A DNA stretch of 64,000 nucleotides, taken from SAR86 cluster bacterium. Lineage in GTDB: Bacteria; Pseudomonadota; Gammaproteobacteria; Magnimaribacterales; TMED112. This document shows, one piece after another, positions 16,817-26,474 of the stretch (positions are counted from its first letter, which is position 1; every line of letters begins with the position of its first letter). A program made the translations under genes and the position numbers. The notes under the pieces are model-generated. The model was not told the DNA's origin and did no database searches. It saw nothing but the letters and a program-made list of their open reading frames with translations. The DNA is taken from positions 600,543 to 664,542 of the forward strand of contig CP097967.1 in NCBI GenBank assembly GCA_023703535.1, in the 5' to 3' direction.

Positions 16817-19594
16817 ATGAAATTTACAAAAAATTTACTTATGTTGCTTATGCTTTCAGCATTTGCTTTACCTGTTATAGCCCAAGATTCAGAAGATGAA
16901 GATGAGGGCCTTGAAATTGTTATTACTACCGCTCAGAAAGTTGAGAAAGATGTCATGGACACACCTGTTCCAGTGACGGTTTTTACTCAAGATAAACTTA
17001 CCGAGTATGGGATAAATAATTATATCGACCTTTCTCAGATGGTTCCGATGTTAGAGATTACTGATTCCAATAACCATGGTGCACCAGTTATTACCATGAG
17101 AGGAGTTAGATCTAATAATGTTACAGAACTTGGAGATCCAGCTGTTGGTGTACATGTGGATGGTGTCTACGTATCTAGAATGCAAGGTGCTATGGCTCTA
17201 CTATTCGATCTCGAAAGAGCGGAGGTTTTAAGAGGACCACAGGGTACTCTCTATGGAAGAAACTCAACAGTAGGTACGTTCAATGTTGTGACTGCAAAGC
17301 CTAACTTTGAAGTTCAAGGTGGATCAGTAACCATCGATGCAGGAAGAATGGATGCTCAAGCATTAAGAATGCATTACAACCTTCCAATCACAGATAATTT
17401 TGCGATAAGGCTTGCTTACATGGAAGAGAAAAAAGATTCTTTCATTACAACATATCTAGATGCTTCACAGATGGATCACAGATTTATGAAATTTGCTGGA
17501 GTTGATTTAAGTGAATTTAGTCAAATAGGCGGAGATTACAACAACAGACATATGTCTGACCATCACTGGTATAACGGATTTGACGGATGGCAACAAAGAC
17601 CACTTTCAAAAGTACAAATGGATCCAGCTGATTCATACAATAACGTAGATCAAAATGCATTTAGATTGAGTGCACTTTACGACATGGGTGGAGAAAGAAG
17701 TTTGAACGTCCAATTTGAGCAATATGAAAACCAAAATGCTCACTGGACAGAAACACCAGCTTGCGAATTGATGAGAGGAAGACCTACGGTTAATTACGAG
17801 TCATGGAACTGGGGCGGTTTTGATATAACCGACTGTGATACTGGTTTTGGTGGAGGAAATGCATACAAAGCATATGTAAACACTCCCGGAATGCTAGATG
17901 TTGTCCTTACCTCAACAAGAGCTATCTACAAAGCTCCGATTGGGGACTTTGATTTAGTTGCGAAATACGGTTATCAGCATCTTGAAGAAGAAGCTCATTT
18001 TGATACAGATATGGGTCATGGTAACTGGGATGGTAACTGGAATATTGATGATTTTGTGGCAAAAGCCAAGGTTTTTGACGTTGAATTAAGATCATCTAAA
18101 GACGAGAAGCTGCAGTGGGTACTTGGTTACTTCATGAACTTAGAAAATAACAATATGGAAGCACACTTCAACGGACTTGAAGGTTCTGATGTATTTATTC
18201 AGCCAGATAGACAGCTTGATGCAACTGCAATGTATGGCCAAGCAACATACCAGCTTGATGAAAGAATGTTTCTAACAGTTGGTGCTAGATATTCAGAAGA
18301 AGAAAAAACTGATGTTGGTGGTAGAAACTTTAGATGTATGTTCTGGGCTAATGGATGTGCAGCAAACCCGTATGATGGCGCAAGATCTAGAGATGCTGCT
18401 TGGACAAGACTTGGATATACACCATGGAAGAATGGTGGAGAATTCTTAGTTGAAGGAGTTAACTGTACAGGTGGTTATGGATGTCTTCAAGAAGTTCTCA
18501 TTAATGATACATCAGCAGAGTTTGATAATCTTGACTATAGAGTAGGACTTGATTTTGATTTAGATGATAACACCCTTCTCTATGCATATTATGCAACTGG
18601 TTTTAAATCTGGTTCAATACAAGACGTATATAGAAGAGGAAATAATACTCTTCATCCAGAGGGACCAGGTTCATATGCTGATACTTCGTATGATAACGAG
18701 TACATAGACACATTTGAGTTTGGTTTTAAAAGAAGAGTTGGAAAAGATCTTAACTTATCTTTTAACGCATATTTCTCACAATATGATGGAAAACAAGAAT
18801 CAGGGAACGTTCCTGTTGATGTTATTTCAGCAATGGGTGTAGATACAACAATTGGGTCGCCTACTTTTGGACAAATGGTACAACAAGATCAAGTTGTTAC
18901 TAGGTGGTCAAGCCAAAACTTTGGTGAACAAGAATTCTATGGTTCAGAGTTTGAATTCAACTGGAATCCATACGAAGGTGGGAATATCAATGGTTATATT
19001 GCAACAATGAATACCAAAGTTACTGAAAGTTTTGTGACTCAGGTTAGATATGCAATAGGATTTGCACATGGCAGACCTGATTATGGTAGTGCTGTTGCTC
19101 CAGAACCAGAGAATAATATTGATCTTCTTGGCAATGAGGCTCCTTATGCTCCTCAGTTCCAAACAACTATTCGATATGAGCACACATTTAATACTCCAGT
19201 AGGTAAAATCAAACCACAGGTCCAATATCACTATGAAACTTCAGCTTACTTATCTATCTACAACATAGATAAGCATGTTGATGATGAAGGTGGTTATGGT
19301 ACATACGGCTGTACAAACTTTGCTGCAGCAGATGGCTGCGCGTACGACTTTATAGATTTACCTGGGTATTGGGCACAGCCAGCAGAATACTTATCAGATC
19401 TAAGACCTGCATTTGAAACATTCAACTTGTTGCTTACTTTTGAACCTGCAGAGGGAAGCTGGTATGCACAAGCTTATAGCTACAATGCTATGGACGAGAG
19501 AATTCCATATCACAGAGCTTGGGAAGGTGCAGTTCCTAGAGGAGGATATAGCGGTCCAGCTCAATATGGTATTAGATTTGGATACTTTTGGTAA
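16817..19594 (+). CDS. TonB-dependent receptor, probable beta-glucan oligosaccharide importer
   Basis: This 925-residue outer-membrane protein has a signal peptide (MLLMLSAFALPVIAQ), an acidic linker and a TonB-box-like EIVITTAQK at about 31-39. The plug domain is about 45-170 (VITMRGVRSNN, AEVLRGPQGTLYGRNSTVGT), followed by a long beta-barrel ending in an aromatic C-terminus (YGIRFGYFW). The ATG at 16817 follows AGGGG by 5 nt. It lies between GH16 and GH3 glycosidases and near a sodium/sugar symporter and glucokinase, so uptake of laminarin-type oligosaccharides is the likely job. No SusD-like partner is present, as is usual outside Bacteroidota. Confidence 0.95.
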   Translation: MKFTKNLLMLLMLSAFALPVIAQDSEDEDEGLEIVITTAQKVEKDVMDTPVPVTVFTQDKLTEYGINNYIDLSQMVPMLEITDSNNHGAPVITMRGVRSNNVTELGDPAVGVHVDGVYVSRMQGAMALLFDLERAEVLRGPQGTLYGRNSTVGTFNVVTAKPNFEVQGGSVTIDAGRMDAQALRMHYNLPITDNFAIRLAYMEEKKDSFITTYLDASQMDHRFMKFAGVDLSEFSQIGGDYNNRHMSDHHWYNGFDGWQQRPLSKVQMDPADSYNNVDQNAFRLSALYDMGGERSLNVQFEQYENQNAHWTETPACELMRGRPTVNYESWNWGGFDITDCDTGFGGGNAYKAYVNTPGMLDVVLTSTRAIYKAPIGDFDLVAKYGYQHLEEEAHFDTDMGHGNWDGNWNIDDFVAKAKVFDVELRSSKDEKLQWVLGYFMNLENNNMEAHFNGLEGSDVFIQPDRQLDATAMYGQATYQLDERMFLTVGARYSEEEKTDVGGRNFRCMFWANGCAANPYDGARSRDAAWTRLGYTPWKNGGEFLVEGVNCTGGYGCLQEVLINDTSAEFDNLDYRVGLDFDLDDNTLLYAYYATGFKSGSIQDVYRRGNNTLHPEGPGSYADTSYDNEYIDTFEFGFKRRVGKDLNLSFNAYFSQYDGKQESGNVPVDVISAMGVDTTIGSPTFGQMVQQDQVVTRWSSQNFGEQEFYGSEFEFNWNPYEGGNINGYIATMNTKVTESFVTQVRYAIGFAHGRPDYGSAVAPEPENNIDLLGNEAPYAPQFQTTIRYEHTFNTPVGKIKPQVQYHYETSAYLSIYNIDKHVDDEGGYGTYGCTNFAAADGCAYDFIDLPGYWAQPAEYLSDLRPAFETFNLLLTFEPAEGSWYAQAYSYNAMDERIPYHRAWEGAVPRGGYSGPAQYGIRFGYFW

Positions 19595-19615
19595 AAACTA
19601 GATTTTGCTAAACTA

Positions 19616-19643
19616 AAAAGGAGGGGCAACCCTCCTTTTTTTT
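19616..19643 (+). terminator. Rho-independent terminator of receptor gene
   Basis: GGAGGG (19620-19625), a GCAA tetraloop and CCCTCC (19630-19635) form a strong hairpin, flanked by A residues and followed by eight T residues. The T tract runs straight into the ATG of the next gene at 19644. Confidence 0.88.
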
Positions 19644-20120
19644 ATGAATACACCTGATATAAGCGATTTATATTATTCACTTCCCGTAATTTTGGACTTC
19701 AATGCTTATGGGAAAAAAGATTTGGTTTACGGAAAGATTGAAACAGTTAGTTGCTTAAATGATAACAGCAAAGTTAGAGAGGTTTTGTCTACTGATGGTT
19801 CTAATAGGGTCTTAATAGTAGATGGGCATGCATCAAAGGAAGTTGCCTTAATGGGTGATAAAGTTGCAGGCATAGCAAAAGAAAACAAGTGGGAGGCTAT
19901 AGTAATTAACGGATATATACGAGATGTTGAGCATCTGCATAATATTGATTTAGGTATTTATGCCTTAGGAACCTCACCCAAAAAAAGTAACAAAGAAAAT
20001 AAGGGAGAAATAGCAGTTGATATCCAAGTGCAAGGTGTGGACATTAAACCTGGTTATTGGGCTTATATAGATCAGAATGGAATAATAATATCTCCACAAG
20101 AACTAAAAATTAACAGCTAA
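19644..20120 (+). CDS. rraA: RraA-family protein
   Basis: This 158-residue protein is the size of RraA. It has SNRVLIVDGHASKEVALMGD and AIVINGYIRDVEHL, which correspond to the GRVLVVDGGGSVRRALVDA and GLVIYGAVRQVDDL blocks of E. coli RraA. RraA binds RNase E and inhibits mRNA decay. The wider fold also includes HMG/CHA aldolases, whose catalytic Arg-Asp pair may be matched by the R-D in YIRDVEH, so an aldolase role is an alternative. The ATG directly follows the T tract of the receptor terminator with no separate ribosome site. Its end overlaps the convergent GH3 gene by 11 bp. Confidence 0.82.
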   Translation: MNTPDISDLYYSLPVILDFNAYGKKDLVYGKIETVSCLNDNSKVREVLSTDGSNRVLIVDGHASKEVALMGDKVAGIAKENKWEAIVINGYIRDVEHLHNIDLGIYALGTSPKKSNKENKGEIAVDIQVQGVDIKPGYWAYIDQNGIIISPQELKINS

Positions 20121-22533
20121 ATTTTTTCTTTAGTGAATTTTTTGATAGAGAAATATTTTTAAAATCTATTGTTAAATCGGCAGGTCCAAATAAAATCATT
20201 GGTGAAATTGTCTTTGATAGATCCAACCCCTTATCAGTTAGACATTTCAATGGCACTGAATATCCATCAAAAGACTTAGATTTAACTAGCAATGAAGTAA
20301 CATCAATTGACCCCATACATCCAAATCCACAAGTTGCAGCTAAAAATATAGCTCCTGAAGATTCGACTACCCTAGCATTAAAGTTTAAAAAACCTGATTG
20401 AAAATCCTTAAGTCCAACCACCTCAGTAGTTAAGATATGGAAACTATTTAAATTTCCATCTGCATTAAAAGTAACTCTTAAGGTATCATCCTGTTTATCT
20501 ACATCTATAAAATCTATCTGCACTATGTCATTTTGAGTTGTATTATTTGTTGGGCTCAACTTAATTTGAGGAGAGTTATTTTCTTGGATAAAGCCCTCAA
20601 ATGGATTATTAAATTTTCCTGAAAAAATCTCGACTAAATCACCATAATCATCTGATTTTTCAAAACTCTCATCTAAGGAAGCTAATGCTTTTGGTGATTT
20701 ATATGTTAATCCATATCCATAATCAAATTCCGCATCACTTGCAGGATCATAAAAGGCAATGGTAGATTGATTAGGATCACTAGGCCAGCTAAATGGCAAC
20801 TTGCCTTGAAAGTCATAATTAACCGAACCATCTTCATTAGCAACAAGAACATCTGTCATTCCTCGAGACTCAGTTCCTGGAAGCCAAGCGACAACAAATG
20901 CATCGGAGAGGTTTATAAATTCATTGGTCCACAAGGGTCTCCCGGTAAAGAAAATAGAAACAACTTTATTTCCATTCCTTTTCAGTCTTTTTAAAGTATT
21001 TAATGTTTTTGAATCTCGATAAAATAAATTCTTTCGATCACCAATACCTTCCGCATAAGGCTCCTCTCCATAAGCAACAATTACTAGGTCATAATTCTTA
21101 TTTAAATCTAAATTAGATAATGAATTTTTGTGAGTTATTTCGAGATTTTCATACTCTTTCAATGCCTGCAGAAATGTAACAGAGCCCGGGAAGTCACTAT
21201 TAGTATTGTTTGCTCCTTGCCAATCTAATGTCCAGCCTCCTGTTTGAATTTTTAATGAATCAGCAGAGTCACCAATAACAAGAATTTTTTGTTGGTCTTT
21301 CATTGGCAAGACTGCATTATTATTCTTTATTAATACAAGGGATTCTCTAACAGCTCTTCTGGCTATCTCTCTATTTTTTTGAAGCCCTACCTCAGAATAT
21401 TTTGTCTGATTAGGTACCCTTCCCTCAAACATGCCTAACTGTTGCTTTACTGTTAATATTCTTTTAACAGCATCATCTAATCTTTCTATTGATATTTCGC
21501 CGTCTTTGACCTGTTTAACTGTATTTTTATATAATGCTTTCCAATTTTCTGGAACCATAAACATATCAACTCCAGCATTAAATGATTCAGGACAGCTTCC
21601 AGCATTACAACCAGGTACTTGCTGATGGCCATTCCAATCTCCAACAACGAATCCAGTGAAATTCATTTTTTCTTTTAGAACTTCTGTTAAAAGATATTTG
21701 TTTCCGTGAACCTTAGAGCCATTCCATGAGTTAAAACTAGCCATCACAACTCTTACACAAGAATTTAGAGAAGCGAAATAAGGCTCCCCATGAATTACTC
21801 GCATATTCTCTTCATTGGCTCTTGTGTCGCCCTGATCTATTCCTAAGTAGGTGCCACCATCGCCTAGGAAGTGTTTAGCTGTTCCCAATATTTTTGCATC
21901 ATTCAGAAATTCCTTTTCTGTTCCTTGCAATCCTTCTATAAATGCACTTCCTAGTTTTGATACCAGAACAGGATCCTCAGAATAACCCTCATAAGTTCTG
22001 CCCCATCTAAAGTTTTGTGGAATTGTTACCGTAGGAGCAAATGTCCAAAATAATCCTGTTGCAAGAACTTCTTCAGCAACTGCTGCGCCAATGTCTTTAA
22101 CAAGTTGAGGGTTTGCGGCGGCTCCAATACCAATATTATGTGGAAAAATTGTTGCCCCAAAAACATTACTATGACCATGTACTGCATCTGTTCCCCACAA
22201 CACCGGAATAGATGCGCCTGTTCTTTTCGATTCTTCGTAGAATTCTTGAGCTAAAGATTTCCACTCTGCAGGAGATGCTCTAAGTTTACCTCTCGGTGAG
22301 GTGTTTCCACCATTAAGAACTGAACCTATAGGATAATCTCTTAAATCTGATGGTTTAATAAAATCTAAATCTGCCTGAATAACCTGACCTACTTTTTCCT
22401 CTATACTCATTTTTTTAATAAGGCTGTTAACGAAAGTTGGATCTGGCACAGGACAAACCTGCTCTCTTTCCCAATTTACTTCAGAATAAATCAGAGTGGA
22501 AAATATTAATGTAAGGCTAAATACTTTTTTCAT
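20110..22533 (-). CDS. GH3 exo-beta-glucosidase (ExoP-like), periplasmic
   Basis: This enzyme is about 807 residues from the ATG at 22533, which starts a signal peptide (KKVFSLTLIFSTLIYSE). A TTG at 22542 is a less likely start. The GH3 N-terminal barrel has GTAKHFLGDG and the catalytic nucleophile Asp299 in GFVVGDWNG. The second alpha/beta domain follows (RESLVLIKNNNAVLPM; FFTGRPLW). The last 180 residues resemble the C-terminal carbohydrate-binding-like module of marine ExoP glucanases. It should release glucose from beta-1,3/1,4-glucan fragments in the periplasm. It follows the symporter gene by 2 bp, so the two are co-transcribed. Confidence 0.93.
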   Translation of the reverse strand: MKKVFSLTLIFSTLIYSEVNWEREQVCPVPDPTFVNSLIKKMSIEEKVGQVIQADLDFIKPSDLRDYPIGSVLNGGNTSPRGKLRASPAEWKSLAQEFYEESKRTGASIPVLWGTDAVHGHSNVFGATIFPHNIGIGAAANPQLVKDIGAAVAEEVLATGLFWTFAPTVTIPQNFRWGRTYEGYSEDPVLVSKLGSAFIEGLQGTEKEFLNDAKILGTAKHFLGDGGTYLGIDQGDTRANEENMRVIHGEPYFASLNSCVRVVMASFNSWNGSKVHGNKYLLTEVLKEKMNFTGFVVGDWNGHQQVPGCNAGSCPESFNAGVDMFMVPENWKALYKNTVKQVKDGEISIERLDDAVKRILTVKQQLGMFEGRVPNQTKYSEVGLQKNREIARRAVRESLVLIKNNNAVLPMKDQQKILVIGDSADSLKIQTGGWTLDWQGANNTNSDFPGSVTFLQALKEYENLEITHKNSLSNLDLNKNYDLVIVAYGEEPYAEGIGDRKNLFYRDSKTLNTLKRLKRNGNKVVSIFFTGRPLWTNEFINLSDAFVVAWLPGTESRGMTDVLVANEDGSVNYDFQGKLPFSWPSDPNQSTIAFYDPASDAEFDYGYGLTYKSPKALASLDESFEKSDDYGDLVEIFSGKFNNPFEGFIQENNSPQIKLSPTNNTTQNDIVQIDFIDVDKQDDTLRVTFNADGNLNSFHILTTEVVGLKDFQSGFLNFNARVVESSGAIFLAATCGFGCMGSIDVTSLLVKSKSFDGYSVPLKCLTDKGLDLSKTISPMILFGPADLTIDFKNISLSKNSLKKKFSC

Positions 22534-22535
22534 TT

Positions 22536-24137
22536 TTACCAATAATAACCATAAATTCCTGACAATATTAATAAAATTGTTATAGAGCCATAATTGAATA
22601 GCTTGGAAGTTTTAAAATCTTTATAAGTGAGCTTAAATACCTTGGCATTATCTGATTTATCAGATAGTGCAAAACTGACAAGAAAGGCAATACCAAAAGA
22701 GATTGCCATTTGATGCATAAATGGTTCAATTAATGATTGGTCTGTTTGGGCGACGTATAACTTCATAATTACACCTACTACTAACGCTACTAATGAACCT
22801 GCCAAAACTGATTTTGAACTGGATTTCTTAAAAAAGATTGCTGACAGAAATACAAATAAAATTACAGGACTAAATAAACCCATATATTCTTGAACGTATT
22901 GAAATGCAGAATCTAAGCTTCCAAGAAAGATAGGCGCAACTATAATCGAGAGAATTAAACCAGATGTCCCTGCAAATCTTCCTACATTTACCAACTCAGT
23001 GTCTTTTACTTTAGTGTAGTTTTTATAAATATCCATTGTAAAAATAGTACTTAAACTATTGGTTAATGAAGCTAGAGAAGAAACAATTGCAGCTACAAGT
23101 GCAGCAAATGTGAGTCCTAAAATTCCATTTGGAAGTAATGAAAGCATTGATGGATAAGCTTTAGACCTATCTCCACCTAAAGATTCAATTACATTCCCCT
23201 CTAATGCAACTGCTATTAAACCTGGTAAAACTACAACTATTGGCATAAAAATCTTTAAGAATCCTGCAAACATCAAGCCTTTCTGTGCTTCATCTAAACT
23301 TTTTCCTCCTAAGGCTCTTTGAGTAATGTACTGATTTGTTCCCCAATAATAAAAATGAGCGATCCACATTCCTCCAATCAGGACCCAAACGCCCGGCAAT
23401 TTAACATAATTACCATAAGCTACAGGATCAGTCTCTTTATCAACATAAGGAAGAATTGCATCAAACTTTTCTGGAAAATTACTTTGCAAAATGGTGAAAC
23501 CTTCAATTACTCCATTGCCGTCAGATAATGCATTAAGACCTACGTACGATACAAAAAGACCTGCAAAAATGAGTAAACTTACCTGAATAACATCAGTGAA
23601 TGCAACTGCTTTTAAACCTCCATATAGCGAATATGCTAAAGATAGGCCGCCTAGAAGGATCATTGAAAGAATAAGATCAAGTCCAGTTAAATTATTAACT
23701 GCTTTTGCACCAAGCCACAAAATAGTAGGAAGAATGACCATTACATACATTATTAACATCAATGTAGCTAATAAAGTACTTACATTCTTATCGTATCTTT
23801 GTGATAAAAGCTGAGGCATTGTGAACACTTTCTGTTTTAAATAAACAGGCAATAAGAATTTTCCTACAACAATCAATGCAACTGCAGCTGTCCATTCATA
23901 GGTTGCAATGGCAATTCCCATAGCATAGGCATCTCCATTCATTCCAATAATTTGATCTGCAGCTATGTTTGCAGCTATGAGCGAAGTTCCAATCGCCCAC
24001 CAAGGTAGAGTTCTTCCTGCAAGAAAGTACTCTTCTGCAGTCTTTTTTTCACCCTTTTTTGAGAGAGATACATACGTTGCAATTGCAATTAAAACAACCG
24101 CATAAATGCCAACTATTAAATAATCTAAACTATTCAT
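22536..24137 (-). CDS. Sodium/sugar symporter (SSS family, SGLT-like)
   Basis: This membrane protein of about 533 residues has around 14 TM segments and the SSS signatures AGRTLPWWAIGTSLIAANI and LAYSLYGGLKAVAFTDVIQ, close to vSGLT. The real start is the ATG at 24137 (MNSLDYLIV): a near-perfect AGGAGG lies 4 nt upstream and would be coding if the TTG at 24152 were used. It should import glucose released by the GH3 enzyme encoded immediately downstream. Glucokinase is encoded immediately upstream with a small overlap, so uptake and phosphorylation are expressed together. Confidence 0.92.
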   Translation of the reverse strand: MNSLDYLIVGIYAVVLIAIATYVSLSKKGEKKTAEEYFLAGRTLPWWAIGTSLIAANIAADQIIGMNGDAYAMGIAIATYEWTAAVALIVVGKFLLPVYLKQKVFTMPQLLSQRYDKNVSTLLATLMLIMYVMVILPTILWLGAKAVNNLTGLDLILSMILLGGLSLAYSLYGGLKAVAFTDVIQVSLLIFAGLFVSYVGLNALSDGNGVIEGFTILQSNFPEKFDAILPYVDKETDPVAYGNYVKLPGVWVLIGGMWIAHFYYWGTNQYITQRALGGKSLDEAQKGLMFAGFLKIFMPIVVVLPGLIAVALEGNVIESLGGDRSKAYPSMLSLLPNGILGLTFAALVAAIVSSLASLTNSLSTIFTMDIYKNYTKVKDTELVNVGRFAGTSGLILSIIVAPIFLGSLDSAFQYVQEYMGLFSPVILFVFLSAIFFKKSSSKSVLAGSLVALVVGVIMKLYVAQTDQSLIEPFMHQMAISFGIAFLVSFALSDKSDNAKVFKLTYKDFKTSKLFNYGSITILLILSGIYGYYW

Positions 24138-25059
24138 GAAACCTCCTAACAATTGAATAATTCAAGTTTCCATACAATGGAGTGTGTTCTTTTGTAATTA
24201 GGTTAATGGATGTATTTTCGAGAATATTTTTATGCTCATTAGAGGGATGAGAAACAAAGGAATTATTCATGAAATCATTTATGTCTAGTTCATTTATACT
24301 CCTCATTAAGCTACCTGCAATATATATTCCTCCATATGCAAGGAAAGTAAGTGCAAGATCAGAAAGTATCTTCCCAATAGCTTCATTAAATTTTATAAGA
24401 ACAAAATTCGAATTTTTATCGCTATCAAATGATTTAACTATTTCCTCAGAAGTTAGTTTTTCTTTAGTTTTAGAAAAATAAATTTTTTCTAAACCTTTAC
24501 CCGAAATAAAACTTTCTAAAACTTGAAATTCATCGATATCATCGAGCTCAAAATGATTTATTAAAAAATTATTGTAGAGCCGTGTGTTACCCAATTCTGT
24601 TGCAGATACATATGGATGGCCATTAATATATCTAAGTACTGAAAATCCCAGACCTGTGCCAGGGCCAATAGCTAGACAAGTTTGTTCGTTATCTATTTTG
24701 CCCCCTTTTATAACTTTTATATCTGAATCATCTAAAAGAGGCAAACAGTACCCTATTGATTCCCAATCATTTAAAAGAGAAAACATTTTTGTATTTGTAT
24801 CTTTTTTTAATTCATCACTATCAAAAACTAGGTTGCGATTTGTCATTGTTATAGAGTTATTGGTTTTTGGTCCAGCTACAGACATCACGATCTCTGAGGA
24901 CTTTGAATCTCTTACAATATTTCCTATTATTTCGTGTAGATGTTCATTCGAATCTATTTTTTGTTTTGAAATTTTATCTATGGATTTTAGCTCTTTATTG
25001 CCTAAACCAATTCTTAAATTAGTTCCACCAAGATCAAGTAAAAGAATATTTTCTGACAA
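24130..25059 (-). CDS. glk: Glucokinase (Glk family)
   Basis: This protein of about 309 residues has the ATP-binding LLLDLGGTNLRIG at the N-terminus, IGPGTGLGFSVL (the Glk-type glucose/ATP loop), LNDWESIGYCLPLL with the catalytic-type Asp, and GGIYIAGSLMRS near the C-terminus. It is E. coli Glk-like, not ROK. No ATG is available near the start. A TTG at 25059 has GGAG placed 6 nt upstream and is preferred; a TTG at 25071 is the alternative. It phosphorylates glucose delivered by the symporter encoded next, with which it overlaps by 8 bp. Confidence 0.86.
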   Translation of the reverse strand: MSENILLLDLGGTNLRIGLGNKELKSIDKISKQKIDSNEHLHEIIGNIVRDSKSSEIVMSVAGPKTNNSITMTNRNLVFDSDELKKDTNTKMFSLLNDWESIGYCLPLLDDSDIKVIKGGKIDNEQTCLAIGPGTGLGFSVLRYINGHPYVSATELGNTRLYNNFLINHFELDDIDEFQVLESFISGKGLEKIYFSKTKEKLTSEEIVKSFDSDKNSNFVLIKFNEAIGKILSDLALTFLAYGGIYIAGSLMRSINELDINDFMNNSFVSHPSNEHKNILENTSINLITKEHTPLYGNLNYSIVRRFHE

Positions 25060-25132
25060 AATTTGCTCCAAAATAAATTGTTGATTATATAAAAATTTTA
25101 GACTGCATAATAGAATGTAGTAAGGTAAATAA

Positions 25133-26470
25133 ATGTCTTGGAAAAATAAAGTTATATATCAAATCTATCCAAGAAGCTTCATGGATTCCAATGGAAATGG
25201 CAAAGGTGATTTAAATGGAATTCAAAAAAAAATTGACTACATAAAACATCTAGGAGTTGATTATGTTTGGATATCACCTTTTTTCAAATCACCACAAAAA
25301 GATTTTGGATATGATGTTTCTGATTATCGCTTGGTAGATAATTTATTCGGATCAAATGATGATTTAAAACGATTAGTAGAAAAATTTCATGATGCTAATT
25401 TAAAAATGGTGATTGATCTGGTTATAAGTCATACATCTGATATGCATCCTTGGTTTATTGAAAGTCAGAAAACTAAAAAGAATAAATATACTGATTGGTA
25501 TGTCTGGTCTGGAAAAGATAAAAACCATTTGCCTAATAATTGGCTATCTGTTTTTGGTGGGTCTTCTTGGAAATGGAATGAAAATAGAAAAATGTTCTTC
25601 CTTCATAACTTTTTAGATTCTCAACCAGACTTAAATTTTCATAATCCTGAAGTTCAAGAACAAATGTTAAAAGAAATAAAATTTTGGCTTGATTTTGGCA
25701 TTGATGGTTTTAGGTTTGATGTAATTAATTTCATTTTCCATGATAAAGATCTCAGGGACAATCCCTTAAAAGATAAATCTGAAGTTAGGCCCTTAGGATT
25801 TAATAAAGATAATCCATATGGGCTTCAACATCATATATATGACAATACTCAAAAAGAAGTTCCAGCATATCTACAAAAAATAAGAATGCTTCTAGACAGA
25901 TACGGAGCTATTTCTATTGGTGAAGTTGTATCAGATAAACCCTTTGAAACTATAGCTGCTTATACAAATGACGATCGACTACATATGGCATATTGCTTTG
26001 AATTTCTATCTGAAGAATTTGATTTAAATACAGTAGATGTAATTGCAGAAAAATTTTTCAAGGAAAATCCTAATTCTTGGCCATGCTGGGCCTTTAGCAA
26101 TCATGACTCAAAAAGAATCACTACAAGATCTGGAAAAAATCCAAAAATTTTAATGGAAAAGCTTCTTAGCTTGAAGGGTAATATTTGCATCTATCAGGGA
26201 GAGGAACTTGGTCTTCCTGAAACAGAGGTAGGTTTTGAAGATTTGCAAGATCCATTTGGAAAGGCATTTTGGCCTGATTTTAAGGGAAGAGACGGATGTA
26301 GAACTCCAATGCCTTGGAATTCAAAGAAGAAAAATTATGGATTTAGTAAAGGTGAACCATGGCTTCCAATTGACAATAAATATAAAAATTTATGTGTCGA
26401 TAAACAAGAAATTGATTCTGAATCAATGTTAAGTTTTACAAAAAAAATGATAAAGGAGCGAAATAAATAA
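25133..26470 (+). CDS. GH13 alpha-glucosidase, cytoplasmic, lacking C-terminal domain
   Basis: This 445-residue (beta/alpha)8-barrel enzyme has no signal peptide. The catalytic triad is visible: Asp196 (DGFRFDVINF), Glu264 (SIGEVVSD) and Asp325 (FSNHDSKR). The start VIYQIYPRSFMDSNGNGKGDL is typical of the oligo-1,6-glucosidase/alpha-glucosidase group. Those enzymes are usually about 530-560 residues; this one ends right after the barrel (FTKKMIKERNK), so the C-terminal beta-sandwich is absent. It probably trims alpha-glucosides or internal glycogen-type oligosaccharides. It is transcribed divergently from glk with about 73 bp between starts, and an AAGG ribosome site precedes the ATG. Confidence 0.92.
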   Translation: MSWKNKVIYQIYPRSFMDSNGNGKGDLNGIQKKIDYIKHLGVDYVWISPFFKSPQKDFGYDVSDYRLVDNLFGSNDDLKRLVEKFHDANLKMVIDLVISHTSDMHPWFIESQKTKKNKYTDWYVWSGKDKNHLPNNWLSVFGGSSWKWNENRKMFFLHNFLDSQPDLNFHNPEVQEQMLKEIKFWLDFGIDGFRFDVINFIFHDKDLRDNPLKDKSEVRPLGFNKDNPYGLQHHIYDNTQKEVPAYLQKIRMLLDRYGAISIGEVVSDKPFETIAAYTNDDRLHMAYCFEFLSEEFDLNTVDVIAEKFFKENPNSWPCWAFSNHDSKRITTRSGKNPKILMEKLLSLKGNICIYQGEELGLPETEVGFEDLQDPFGKAFWPDFKGRDGCRTPMPWNSKKKNYGFSKGEPWLPIDNKYKNLCVDKQEIDSESMLSFTKKMIKERNK

Positions 26471-26474
26471 AAGA

